Source: Tritonibacter litoralis
Lineage (GTDB): Bacteria > Pseudomonadota > Alphaproteobacteria > Rhodobacterales > Rhodobacteraceae
Direction: 5' to 3'
Length of the DNA stretch: 38,637 nucleotides
NCBI RefSeq assembly: GCF_009496005.1
Contig: NZ_WIBF01000020.1
Span: forward strand, 1-38,637
Of the stretch, positions 24,810-32,862 are shown one piece after another. Position numbers and translations under genes: made by a program. The first letter of the stretch is position 1, and each line of letters starts with the position of its first letter. Below the pieces are notes generated by a model. The model was not told the DNA's origin. It did no database searches and saw nothing but the letters and a program-made list of their open reading frames with translations.

Positions 24810-25412
24810 CGAGCAAGATCAACCGCGCATGAGGCCAGTGGCTATCTGAGCCCCTTAACATTAAATGCGCGAGCGGTGAAAGCTTTAGTTGCTGTGACGA
24901 AATCGCCAGAAAGCCGGTCCAGCAGATGTCTTCCCGGTCCCGCACCCTACCATCGAACATGCGCTTATATGTAACTGGGTGAGGCGTAAAGACAAAGCAG
25001 CACGGTTCTTTTTTAAGCGCTTGGCGTTGCAAAAGAGATGATTAACCGTTTGGGCGTAAACGCGCTCGCACATTCAACGCGATGCACCGGCCTGTGCGCG
25101 GTGATGTTGTGCAATTTGGGCACTGGATTACAGTTCGACTGCGCCTCGACCGCCCTCGGCGTGTTCAACACCAAGCTTCGAACTCCCAGCGCCTATGCAG
25201 CAGGTCAGGCGCATTGGTTGGCGACCTTACCGCGCGACGGCAATAAGAAATGCGGTCTCTTACAAAACTCGGGGCAACGAATTCATTGGGCCGATCCCCC
25301 CCGCTTTCTGCGCTGTCGTTTTTCTCTGGGAATAACCCTTGGTCTGGCGGTGCAGAGGATCGCACTCCGCAGAGTAAATGTGTTAGCCGGGGCGAAAGCT
25401 AGAAGGACGCCA
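24810..25412. other. Non-coding stretch before the AraC-type gene
   Basis: About 600 bp with no gene recognised. The frame of the downstream regulator is open back to 25038, but the 125 extra residues are Cys/Arg-rich without family character. It probably holds the promoter of the 25413-27622 unit; no clear promoter boxes were found. Confidence 0.5.
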
Positions 25413-26531
25413 ATGCACGCGCTTAATGGATTTGAGATGGGATTGGCCACGATGGCCGGGTTCGCGCTCTTTTGGCGGACCATTGGCCATCCCGAACGTC
25501 GACCACTCCTCTTGCCGCTGGTCGTGTTTCAATTTGGGCTGCTGAGCCTTGGACTATTGGATTCGGCGCCGCCCGGAGTGGAGCTGACGCTGACTTTGGC
25601 GTTGAGCGTGTTTCTCCCAATGCTCCTGCAACTCCACATGAACGTTCTGACGAACCGAAAGCTCGCGAAGCGCACATGGCTTTGGATCAGCGCAGCCGTG
25701 TTGCCCCTTCCGTTCCTTCTGCAACCACGCGTCCGGCAGGACATGATCTTGCAGGGCGAGCTGCCGGGGAATGCGGCGGGGATTTTGGTAGCTTTTTGCA
25801 TAAGTCTCTTTGCGCTGATCGCCTTGCTTGCGAGCGTTGTCCTGACAATTTCTGTGATGCTCAGGTGGTTTGGCCACCGACGTTTGCTCCGACAAATCTA
25901 CACGCAGCCAGCAAGGGGAGAGCGGGTCGTGACATTCTCTTTGATCATGATCCCTGTTGGCGTTCTGGTCGCTTATCTATTGTCTTTGGTCGCAGGGATT
26001 ATGGGGCTTGATGTGGACGATGGGTGGCTTGAGCGCGCTATGATCTCCTTCGCTTGCATTGGTTTTGCAGCGCACGGCATGACCATAGAGAGGCTGCCAA
26101 GCTGGGCAATGGATCTGGTGCAAGACATTCCGGAGCAGCCCCAAAGGCCCGCCTATGAGCGCTCGGGCCTCGGTGTTCAAGACCTTGATGCGATACTAAT
26201 CCGTCTTGATAGCGCTATGGCGCAGGGCCAGCTTTGGCTTGACCCGATGTTGACGCTTAAGGATTTGGCCGAAGCTGTCGGAGTGAAACCAAGCTATCTG
26301 AGCCAGGCGCTTAATCAGCAACGCAAGGTGACGTTCTACGACTATGTCAACGCCCACAGGATCGAAGATGCCTCTGCGCGCTTGATCGCCAGCAATGATA
26401 CAATTCTCGACATCTGCTTTGCGGTTGGGTTCAATGCCAAATCCACATTCAATGCGGCATTTCGAAAGCACAAAGGGGAGACGCCGAGCGCCTGGCGAAA
26501 ACGTCAAACCGCGACCGAGCCGAATAGATAG
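25413..26531 (+). CDS. Membrane-anchored AraC-family transcriptional regulator
   Basis: 372 aa from ATG 25413, which has AAGGA 6 bases upstream. Residues 1 to about 240 contain around seven hydrophobic segments. The last 110 residues are an AraC-type double HTH (LTLKDLAEAVGVKPSYLSQAL, then DICFAVGFNAKSTFNAAFRKH). This 7-TM plus AraC architecture is a known class of membrane-bound regulators. The signal is probably a membrane or periplasmic cue. It precedes a lipoprotein hydrolase by 56 bp in the same direction, so both envelope hydrolases nearby are candidate targets. Confidence 0.88.
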   Translation: MHALNGFEMGLATMAGFALFWRTIGHPERRPLLLPLVVFQFGLLSLGLLDSAPPGVELTLTLALSVFLPMLLQLHMNVLTNRKLAKRTWLWISAAVLPLPFLLQPRVRQDMILQGELPGNAAGILVAFCISLFALIALLASVVLTISVMLRWFGHRRLLRQIYTQPARGERVVTFSLIMIPVGVLVAYLLSLVAGIMGLDVDDGWLERAMISFACIGFAAHGMTIERLPSWAMDLVQDIPEQPQRPAYERSGLGVQDLDAILIRLDSAMAQGQLWLDPMLTLKDLAEAVGVKPSYLSQALNQQRKVTFYDYVNAHRIEDASARLIASNDTILDICFAVGFNAKSTFNAAFRKHKGETPSAWRKRQTATEPNR

Positions 26532-26587
26532 GTCGTTTACGCGTTGTTCTGTTGGCACTCTCAGGAGGATTTTCCAAGGAGCCCGCC

Positions 26588-27622
26588 GTGAACAAGCTTG
26601 TCTTTGCCATTCTTACCCTTTGTCTGTTCGCTTGCGCAGGCCCGAAACCCCAAAATCCAACTGATCGCTGCTACGAGGTGCGTGAGATCACATTCATGTC
26701 GCAAGATGGCATAGCTCTGGCCGGGGAGTTAACTGTCCCGTTTGGGCCAGGGCCGCATCCAGCTATGGTTCTTCTTGCCGGGACAGGACGCCATGACCGC
26801 GACGAAAGCTCGGTTGGCCATCGGCCATTTCTTGTCTTATCGGATGCGCTCGCGCGCGCTGGTATAGCGGCTATGCGCTACGACAAAAGAGGGGTGGGCA
26901 AGAGCCACGGAAACTACAGAGAAACGGGCTTTCTCGGCTTTACCCGTGACGGGGCGTCCGCCCTCGATTGGCTGGCAAGGCAGCCCCGCATTGACCCGGA
27001 CAGGTTGGGCTTTGTCGGTCATTCCGAAGGGGGGATGAGCGCACTGATCGCCGCAGTAGACTTCACAGTGGCCGACGTGCAGGCGTTGGCCTTGCTGGCA
27101 GCGCCCGTGGTACCAACAGAGACAGCAATAAGACGTCAGTCGCGTGACCTTGCCGCTGCGGCGGGTGAGACTGATGCAGAAATCACTGCGATGGACATTG
27201 CTTTGACGAGGGTGTTTGACGCGCTTGAGGCTGCGCCCGCACCACAGGACGCGCGCGCAAGTGTAAAAGCGGCCGTTAGTGACCTGCCATGGCTATACCG
27301 ATATTCTCTTACACGATTTTGGGGAACCAAGTGGGGATGGGAGATTGCTCGATATGAACCTGAAAAATATTTAGGCGCATTCTCAGGGCCAGTGATGGCT
27401 CTTTACGGAACCAATGACCTATTGGTCGATCATGATCTGAACGCATCGGCGGCAGCCCGACTTTTGCATCATTCTGGTAGCCAGGTCATCACATTAGAAG
27501 GCCTAAACCATTTTCTACAGCCGAGTAAATCCGGTGCGCCTTCTGAGTATCGCCACATAGAGACGACAATCGCGCCGGAGGTCCTCGAGCACTTGGTCAC
27601 CTTCCTGAAGAAGCAGCTCTGA
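26588..27622 (+). CDS. Alpha/beta hydrolase lipoprotein (dienelactone-hydrolase/BAAT-like)
   Basis: 344 aa from GTG 26588, with AAGGAG 7 bases upstream. The signal peptide ends at lipobox LFAC, which predicts lipid anchoring. The core shows LLAGTGRHDRDES, RYDKRGVGKSHG, the nucleophile elbow GHSEGG, an acid near YGTNDLLVD and the final His in LNHFLQP. The long insertion before the last strand resembles S9/COG1073-type hydrolases. Likely co-transcribed with the membrane AraC regulator. The longer frame from 26552 would destroy the signal peptide. Confidence 0.87.
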   Translation: MNKLVFAILTLCLFACAGPKPQNPTDRCYEVREITFMSQDGIALAGELTVPFGPGPHPAMVLLAGTGRHDRDESSVGHRPFLVLSDALARAGIAAMRYDKRGVGKSHGNYRETGFLGFTRDGASALDWLARQPRIDPDRLGFVGHSEGGMSALIAAVDFTVADVQALALLAAPVVPTETAIRRQSRDLAAAAGETDAEITAMDIALTRVFDALEAAPAPQDARASVKAAVSDLPWLYRYSLTRFWGTKWGWEIARYEPEKYLGAFSGPVMALYGTNDLLVDHDLNASAAARLLHHSGSQVITLEGLNHFLQPSKSGAPSEYRHIETTIAPEVLEHLVTFLKKQL

Positions 27623-27669
27623 TTAAGTGTGGTTTCCCCGTTTTTGATGCAGTGGCTACGGGTACGAAC

Positions 27670-27836
27670 TGGACCTGTCACGGTTTGATACCGCTCCGAT
27701 TACTCAGTTACGCGGCCTTTCTTTCGAAAGCCAATGGGCTTTTCCAGCCGAGTGCTGAATGCCTACGTCGTGGATTGTAGAACCAGTTGATTTATTCGAA
27801 GATGGCCATCTCGGCGTCGCGTCGGGTTTGTCCGCA
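27670..27836 (-). mobile_element. Decayed IS3-family element: right end plus transposase C-terminus
   Basis: The terminal repeat TGGACCTGTCACGG at 27670 is followed on the minus strand by a transposase tail. The tail reads QTRRDAEMAIFE, an in-frame TAA (27792-27794), INWFYNPRRRHSALG and WKSPLAFERKAA, with stop at 27708-27710. The in-frame stop and loss of everything upstream of about 27836 show it is dead. It is related to, but not identical with, the copies at the two window ends. Confidence 0.75.
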
Positions 27837-27851
27837 TACCGGCGGTGATAG

Positions 27852-28013
27852 CCCGCGAGCGCCATACTTCGGGATGGTTCAGCAGATTCGGGTGGAGCGC
27901 GGGAGGCGACGGTCATAACCCAGATGGAAGAGAATGAAGTGCGCGAGCAAAACCGGCGTGTTGCTTCAGTTCGCTGTAGGACACCGTCATTTGGAATGGA
28001 TTTAGAGCAATGA
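27852..28013 (+). pseudogene. 3' fragment of an unidentified gene upstream of ribH
   Basis: The frame is open after a TAG at 27849 through to TGA 28011-28013, which overlaps the ribH start as ATGA. It reads protein-like (EATVITQMEENEVREQNRRV). No start is available, and the IS3 remnant sits directly upstream, so this is likely the C-terminus of a gene cut by the insertion. The family was not recognised. Confidence 0.35.
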
Positions 28014-28444
28014 CAAAATCCCCAACATTCACGCTTATCGAGGCACGATGGCACGCTGAGATCGTTGCTTAAGCACATGCCGGATTTGAGCAGCGCATGG
28101 GAGAAATCGACACGGATGGAGCGATCGGCAGCTATGATGTGCCGGGTGTGTTCGAGATGCCGTTCTTGGCGCAAAGGCTGGCTGAAACGGGCCGGTATGA
28201 TGCTGTCATATGCGCAGCACTGGTCGTTGATAGCGGTATTTACCGGCATTATTTTGTGGCGCAGACGGTGGTTAGCGGATTGATGGAGGCCGGTCTAAAA
28301 ACAGGTGTGCTAGTTATGCCTGTTTCTTTAACCCCACTTCTATTCCAGCTGACCCCAGAGTATCAGACCTTCTTCCACGCGCATTTCATCAAAATGGGAA
28401 GTCAGACCGCTGCCGAGTTGTTTAGGTTGCAGGCGGTGCGGTAG
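28010..28444 (+). pseudogene. ribH: Lumazine synthase (ribH2-type) pseudogene
   Basis: Reads as a near-complete 6,7-dimethyl-8-ribityllumazine synthase of the short RibH2 type: FTLIEARWHAEIVA, then VPGVFEMPFLAQRLAETGRY, AALVVDSGIYRHYFVAQTV and FIKMGSQTAAE. The active enzyme condenses a ribityl-uracil with 3,4-dihydroxy-2-butanone 4-phosphate in riboflavin synthesis. Codon 21 is TAA (28070-28072), probably from a CAA or AAA codon. Reinitiation at ATG 28097 would lack the first strand, which forms part of the substrate pocket. The 3' end overlaps the SorC-type gene by 23 bases in convergent orientation. Confidence 0.8.
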
Positions 28445-29399
28445 GATTGGTGCGGATCAGGCGCTCAGCGGTGAACTTGTCAGTGATCAAAAGGTCGATG
28501 ATCCCGGTCTTCAACGCACCTCTGATTGCTTCGGTCTTGGCCTTTCCGCCCGCCAAGGCCATTACTCTGTCCACCGCACTCAACTCCTCCAGTGTTGTGC
28601 CGATCACTCTGTCGTCGAGCGGGTTTGTTACATAGGCTCCCTTGGCGTCAAAGAACCGAAGGCTCATATCGCCGACCGCGCCCGACGCCGTCAGATCGGC
28701 CAACTCACGAGGAGAGAAAACATTTCCGCTTCGCGCCAGCATGCCTGAAGGCTCAACAGCGCCGATCCCCACAATTGCGAGTGTGATCCGGGAGAAAAGG
28801 TCCATCGTTTCGCGTACGAAAGTGTCGCCCAGCAGAACCAGCTTGGCTTCGCGCGACTGCGCGACGCCGGGCGCGCTGAGTACGTGGGGCTCTGCGCCAG
28901 TGAGCTTTGCCAACCTCGTCACCAATTGGTTGGCATGCATCTGTACAGTAGGATTGCCCATGCCGCCGAGCATCTGCACGACATATTTCGCCTTGCCAGA
29001 TTTCATCGGATGGATGTTCTGAACCATCTGGGAGATGGTCTCGGACCAGCTAGATACGCCAATGATTTCGTCAGTCTGAAGGGTCGCTTCGACAAAATGG
29101 GCCGCGGCCTCGCCGATCCGGGCCATGATGGCACCGTCCCGGTCTTCGGTGCATTCCACAACGATGGCCTCGGACAGGCCGAACTGTTGCCGTAGCCCGG
29201 CTTCAAGGTCTGCATATGTGCCGGACGGCGAAACGACGGTCGTGCGGACGATCTCTTCGGCCTGCGCTTTCTTGAGCATACGTGAAACGGTGGCCTGAGA
29301 AATCCGCAGATGCTTTGCGATGTCTCCCTGCCGCTGACCTTCAACGTGATACATTTGCGCCACGCGCGCGATCAGACGAAGTTCATTTACACGGGCCAT
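28422..29399 (-). CDS. SorC/DeoR-family sugar-responsive regulator
   Basis: 325 aa. The N-terminal HTH (QGDIAKHLRISQATVSRML, residues 24-42) is followed by the SorC sugar-phosphate-binding domain (VQMLGGMGNPTVQMHAN, then AIVGIGAVEPSG). These regulators bind phosphorylated sugars or polyols and control the adjacent catabolic operon. The start is 25-40 bp from a TGAATA-TT-TATTCA palindrome that recurs at both divergent promoters of the locus. It lies downstream of the kinase on the same strand and is likely part of that operon, with its own autoregulated site. Confidence 0.92.
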   Translation of the reverse strand: MARVNELRLIARVAQMYHVEGQRQGDIAKHLRISQATVSRMLKKAQAEEIVRTTVVSPSGTYADLEAGLRQQFGLSEAIVVECTEDRDGAIMARIGEAAAHFVEATLQTDEIIGVSSWSETISQMVQNIHPMKSGKAKYVVQMLGGMGNPTVQMHANQLVTRLAKLTGAEPHVLSAPGVAQSREAKLVLLGDTFVRETMDLFSRITLAIVGIGAVEPSGMLARSGNVFSPRELADLTASGAVGDMSLRFFDAKGAYVTNPLDDRVIGTTLEELSAVDRVMALAGGKAKTEAIRGALKTGIIDLLITDKFTAERLIRTNPTAPPAT

Positions 29400-29423
29400 C
29401 GAATGTCCTGGCTTGCCAAATTC

Positions 29424-29439
29424 TTGAATATTTATTCAC
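29424..29439. promoter_or_regulatory. Predicted SorC-type operator, site 1 (regulator gene)
   Basis: TTGAATATTTATTCAC contains a perfect palindrome TGAATA-TT-TATTCA. It matches the site at 32835 in 13 of 16 positions. It lies between the kinase stop codon and the regulator start, which suggests autoregulation from an internal promoter. Confidence 0.65.
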
Positions 29440-30902
29440 TATATCGACGCAACGGTGCGAGCAATGGCTTTTCGCCAAATGTCCAGCCGGTCTTTCCGCG
29501 CGCTTGCCTCCAGAGCAGGGAAAATCGCGGAACCATGGTGAGCAAGACGCCTGACCTCATCGAGGTCTTGCCAAAATCCGGTGGCCAGCCCGGCAAGATG
29601 CGCGGCCCCAAGAGCTGAGACCTCGGCATTTCGACACGGGGTGACACTGTGATCCAGGCAATCCGCGACCATTTGCATGAGGAACGCGTTCTGGCTGGGG
29701 CCGCCGTCGACGGAAAGCTGCCCGATGCCCTTGGCCGCATCCGCCATAATCGCAAAGACGTCGTGCACCTGGAGCGCGATGCTCTCGGCGGCGGCGCGGG
29801 CGATATGGGCCGGCTCCGAACCGAAGGAAAGCCCCGTTATCAATCCGCGGGCCTCAGAATTCCAATATGGCGAGCCAAGGCCCACATGGGCAGGCACAAG
29901 CGCGATCCCGTTTGTGTCAGGGACAGTCTGGGCCAGATCTAACAGGCTCTCTACATCGGCCAGGCCCAGCAGAGCCGCGGTCCAAGGCAGGATGGAGGCG
30001 CTGACCAGGATATTACCTTCAAAAGCATAGGTGGATTTGCCGCCGATCGACCAGGCGATGGTGGTGGTTATACCGGGCGGCGGTGCGATGAACTCTGTGA
30101 GTGTCGTCATCACCGACGATCCGGTACCAAATGTTATCTTTCCATCACCCGGACCAAACGCCCCATGGCCAAACAGCGCAGCGTGAGAATCGCCAATCGC
30201 TGCAGCGATCGGTATGCCGTCTGGAACGGCGCGGGCGCCTTTTGTTTCTGCGAAAACATGTGAGCTGTCGTGCACCTCTGGCAGCATCGACCGGTCGACC
30301 TCAAAGATTTTGCAGAGTTCGTCGTCCCAACAGCCTTCGTCGATATTAAAGAGCTGCGTGCGCGCGGCATTCGACCGGTCAGTCGCGTGGATCCGGCCGT
30401 CAGAGAGTTTCCAGATCAGCCAGCTGTCGACCGTGCCGATGCAGATATCCGCTCCACCCCTGCCGTGGTTCGACAGGAGCCAGGCGATCTTAGTCGGGGG
30501 GAACAACGGATCCAGTGGCAGACCGGTGCGAGCGATAACCTCCTGCTCGTGCCCGGCAGCTTTCAGGGTGTTACAGACGTTGGCGGTCCTACGACATTGC
30601 CATGTAATCACCGGGCCAAGGGGCGCGCCGGTCTGGCGGTCCCAGATCAGGATCGACTCGCGCTGGTTTGAAATGCCCAAAGCGATGACCTGGACATCCA
30701 GCGCGGACGCCATACAGGCGGCGATGGCCTCCTGCGTCGCACCCCAGATCTTGTCGGCGTCCTGCTGGACCCAGCCTGACTGTGGATGCTCGATCGGAAC
30801 AGGCGCAGAGCCGCTGGCGATGATTTCGCCCGTCTGCGAGACAAAAGTGGCCTTTGCGTTTGTTGTGCCTTCGTCGATCGCCAAAATGACCTGCCGCGGC
30901 AT
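29439..30902 (-). CDS. FGGY-family carbohydrate kinase, GlpK-like
   Basis: 487 aa. ATP-dependent kinase with ATP-site motifs DEGTTNAK (residues 10-17) and GTGSSVM. Glycerol-kinase substrate residues R81 and E82 (NQRES) and the catalytic D238 (IGDSHAALFG) are kept. The position of GlpK Tyr135 is R176 (HATDRSNAART), so glycerol is unlikely and a ketose or larger polyol is expected. It lies 4 bp after the transketolase C-half gene on the same strand, in the order transketolase N, transketolase C, kinase, regulator. D-apulose, xylulose or erythrulose kinase are the alternatives considered. Confidence 0.9.
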   Translation of the reverse strand: MPRQVILAIDEGTTNAKATFVSQTGEIIASGSAPVPIEHPQSGWVQQDADKIWGATQEAIAACMASALDVQVIALGISNQRESILIWDRQTGAPLGPVITWQCRRTANVCNTLKAAGHEQEVIARTGLPLDPLFPPTKIAWLLSNHGRGGADICIGTVDSWLIWKLSDGRIHATDRSNAARTQLFNIDEGCWDDELCKIFEVDRSMLPEVHDSSHVFAETKGARAVPDGIPIAAAIGDSHAALFGHGAFGPGDGKITFGTGSSVMTTLTEFIAPPPGITTTIAWSIGGKSTYAFEGNILVSASILPWTAALLGLADVESLLDLAQTVPDTNGIALVPAHVGLGSPYWNSEARGLITGLSFGSEPAHIARAAAESIALQVHDVFAIMADAAKGIGQLSVDGGPSQNAFLMQMVADCLDHSVTPCRNAEVSALGAAHLAGLATGFWQDLDEVRRLAHHGSAIFPALEASARKDRLDIWRKAIARTVASI

Positions 30903-30906
30903 GCGC

Positions 30907-31866
30907 CTATCCTTTTCGCTCTATCAGGGCCCGGGCACTTTCTGCCATTGCCTCAGGCGACATTCCATAATCATCCAACAAGGTATTGGCTGATGCGGTA
31001 TGAGCAAAGACGCCGGGCACACCAAGCCGCGTCATGGGAACCGGTGCCTGATCGACGACCACTTCGGCAACCGCGCTTCCGAGCCCGCCAAAGGTGGTAT
31101 GTTCTTCACAGGTCAGGATCGCCCCGGTGTCCTTTGCGGCGCTGACGATGGCGGTTTCGTCTATGGGCCGGACGCTTGCCATGTTCAAAACACGGGCGTT
31201 GATCCCGTCCTTTTCAAGCAAAGCTGCAGCCATTAAGGCCCGGTGGGTCAAAACGCCATTGGCAATGAGAGTCAGATCGTTGCCTTCGCGCAGCAGATTG
31301 GCTTTGCCGAGCTCAAAGACGTGTTCTTCCGGCAGCAGATCCGGCACTCCGACCCGGCTTAGACGCAGGAAACACCCGCCAGTGGTGGCAGCAGCCCATT
31401 TGATCACTGCCGCGGTCTCATTTCGATCGGCGGGAGCCACTACAGGCACGTTGGGCAAAGCCCGAATCCATGCAAAATCTTCGATTGAGTGATGAGTCGG
31501 CCCAAGCTCGCCATAGGCCATACCAGAGGAGATCCCGACCAGCTTCACATTGGTCTCGGAATAGGCAACGTCTGCCTTGATCTGTTCCAGCGCACGGCCT
31601 GTCAGGAATGGCGATGCGGCGCAGACAAACGGGATTTTTCCCCCATTGGCCAGGCCGGCACCGACACCAACCATGTTCTGTTCGGCAATACCGACATTAA
31701 TCAGCCTCTCGGGAAACTTATCACGGAAACCGCCCAGTTTGGACGAACCGACAGAATCATTGCACACCGCGACGATGTCGGTGTTTTTGCTACCAAGAGC
31801 TTCGAGAACCGAGGTAAAGGCATCCCGGCAATCGTGCAGTTTTGCGCCTTCAAACGGGTTGATCAT
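30907..31866 (-). CDS. Transketolase, C-terminal subunit
   Basis: 319 aa. Holds the pyrimidine-binding domain with the TPP-activating Glu in NVGIAEQNMVGVGAGLA, THHSIEDFAWIRALP and PVVAPADRNET, and then the transketolase C-terminal domain. Alone it cannot be active; it pairs with the product of the overlapping upstream gene (ATGA overlap) to form an alpha2beta2-type split enzyme. Split transketolases next to FGGY kinases are known from apulose-4-phosphate transketolase (AptA/AptB); others act on sulfosugars. The acceptor and donor cannot be read from the sequence. Confidence 0.92.
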   Translation of the reverse strand: MINPFEGAKLHDCRDAFTSVLEALGSKNTDIVAVCNDSVGSSKLGGFRDKFPERLINVGIAEQNMVGVGAGLANGGKIPFVCAASPFLTGRALEQIKADVAYSETNVKLVGISSGMAYGELGPTHHSIEDFAWIRALPNVPVVAPADRNETAAVIKWAAATTGGCFLRLSRVGVPDLLPEEHVFELGKANLLREGNDLTLIANGVLTHRALMAAALLEKDGINARVLNMASVRPIDETAIVSAAKDTGAILTCEEHTTFGGLGSAVAEVVVDQAPVPMTRLGVPGVFAHTASANTLLDDYGMSPEAMAESARALIERKG

Positions 31867-32684
31867 GCCATTGCCCCCTCAAGTTCGGCCATGGCCTGTT
31901 TGTATTGCTCTTCATTTGGCACTTTGTGGTGCCAGGCGACATTATCGGACATAAAGGAAATGCCGTGGCCCTTGTTGGTATGCGCCACGATACATTTCGG
32001 TTTTCCATGCGTGATGCTTTCCGCAGAGAGCGCGGTGCAGATCTGATCCATGTCATGGCCATCTATCTCTTGCACGGCCCAACCAAAAGCCTCGAGCTTC
32101 GGCGCCAGTGGCGCCAGGTTGTTGGTCTCAGCAAGGCGTGCGCCCTGTTGAAGACGGTTGTGGTCGATAATCAGGGTCAGGTTATCCAGTTTGAACTGTG
32201 CGGCTGCCATGATGGCCTCCCAATTGGAGCCTTCCTGCATTTCGCCGTCCCCGGTAATCACGAAGGTGCGCCAGCTCTCACCGTTGAGCTGAGCGGCCTT
32301 TGCCATGCCAACGCCAACTGGCAATCCATGCCCCAAGGGTCCCGTATTCGTCTCTACACCGGGCACTTTCATACGATTCGGGTGCCCGTTTAGGCGGGAG
32401 TTATGCTGAAGAAAGGTGGAAATCTCTTCGGTCGGGATAAACCCTTTTTCGGCCAGCACCACATATAGCGCGAGGGCCGTGTGTCCTTTGCTGAGCACGA
32501 GGCGGTCGCGTAGCGGCGCCGATGGGTTCTGCGGCTCTACCTGCATGATCTTGAAATACAGTGCGGTCAGAAGGTCCGTCACGGACATCTCACCGCCGAT
32601 ATGGCCCGCACCTGCTTCAAAAACAGCCTGAAGGTCACGCCGTCGGATCTTGTTTGCCAGTTCGCTTAGGTTTTCTGGGGTCAT
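31863..32684 (-). CDS. Transketolase, N-terminal subunit
   Basis: 273 aa. TPP pyrophosphate-binding half: GHIGGEMS, SKGHTALALY, GPLGHGLPVGVGMA, then the metal and TPP motif GDGEMQEGSNWEA and DHNRLQQ. ATG 32684 has AAGGG 7 bases upstream; the frame extends to 32729 but the extension runs through the operator. First gene of the minus operon, immediately behind a TTGACG-17-TTTATA promoter. Forms the active enzyme with the next gene. Confidence 0.92.
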   Translation of the reverse strand: MTPENLSELANKIRRRDLQAVFEAGAGHIGGEMSVTDLLTALYFKIMQVEPQNPSAPLRDRLVLSKGHTALALYVVLAEKGFIPTEEISTFLQHNSRLNGHPNRMKVPGVETNTGPLGHGLPVGVGMAKAAQLNGESWRTFVITGDGEMQEGSNWEAIMAAAQFKLDNLTLIIDHNRLQQGARLAETNNLAPLAPKLEAFGWAVQEIDGHDMDQICTALSAESITHGKPKCIVAHTNKGHGISFMSDNVAWHHKVPNEEQYKQAMAELEGAMA

Positions 32685-32695
32685 GTTCGCACCCT

Positions 32696-32711
32696 TTGCA
32701 TAATTATTCTC
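32696..32711. promoter_or_regulatory. Predicted SorC-type operator, site 2 (transketolase/kinase operon)
   Basis: TTGCATAATTATTCTC matches the palindrome at 32835 in 12 of 16 positions. It lies just downstream of the minus-strand -10 box and 12 bp before the transketolase start, a position suited to repression. Confidence 0.6.
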
Positions 32712-32716
32712 TAATA

Positions 32717-32745
32717 TATAAACATACATTTTGGCAATTCGTCAA
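32717..32745 (-). promoter_or_regulatory. Sigma70-type promoter of the transketolase/kinase operon
   Basis: On the minus strand TTGACG (32745-32740), 17 bases, then TTTATA (32722-32717). The leader that follows carries operator site 2 and a good ribosome site. Confidence 0.65.
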
Positions 32746-32792
32746 GTACGAGAGCAATGTTCGGCAATTCCTGTTTCGCGCGTTTTCGATAG

Positions 32793-32821
32793 TTGACACA
32801 GTAAAGTTTCTGGGGTTAGTA
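32793..32821 (+). promoter_or_regulatory. Sigma70-type promoter of the ABC importer/SDR operon
   Basis: TTGACA at 32793-32798, a 17-base spacer, then TTAGTA at 32816-32821. The -35 is perfect and the -10 weak. Operator site 3 lies 13 bp downstream, in the leader. Confidence 0.6.
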
Positions 32822-32834
32822 TTTTTCATCATAA

Positions 32835-32850
32835 GTGCATATTTATGCAC
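32835..32850. promoter_or_regulatory. Predicted SorC-type operator, site 3 (importer operon)
   Basis: GTGCATA-TT-TATGCAC, a perfect 7-bp-arm palindrome in the leader between the -10 box and the ribosome site. Best match to the three-site consensus TGNATAWTTATNCW. Confidence 0.7.
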
Positions 32851-32862
32851 CGGGAGGGAAGA

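Noticed and set aside
25038-25412. 125-residue N-terminal extension of the membrane AraC regulator
   Set aside because: Cys/Arg-rich, unlike the family; ATG 25413 has a clear AAGGA site and opens directly before the first membrane helix.
29439-30902. Naming the kinase glpK (glycerol kinase)
   Set aside because: Tyr135 position is Arg, and the gene is embedded in a transketolase/ABC locus without glycerol uptake or glycerol-3-phosphate dehydrogenase genes.
30214-30993. 259-codon plus-strand open frame across the kinase and transketolase genes
   Set aside because: Covers two well-supported minus-strand genes and has low-complexity, Ser/Arg-rich composition typical of antisense frames.
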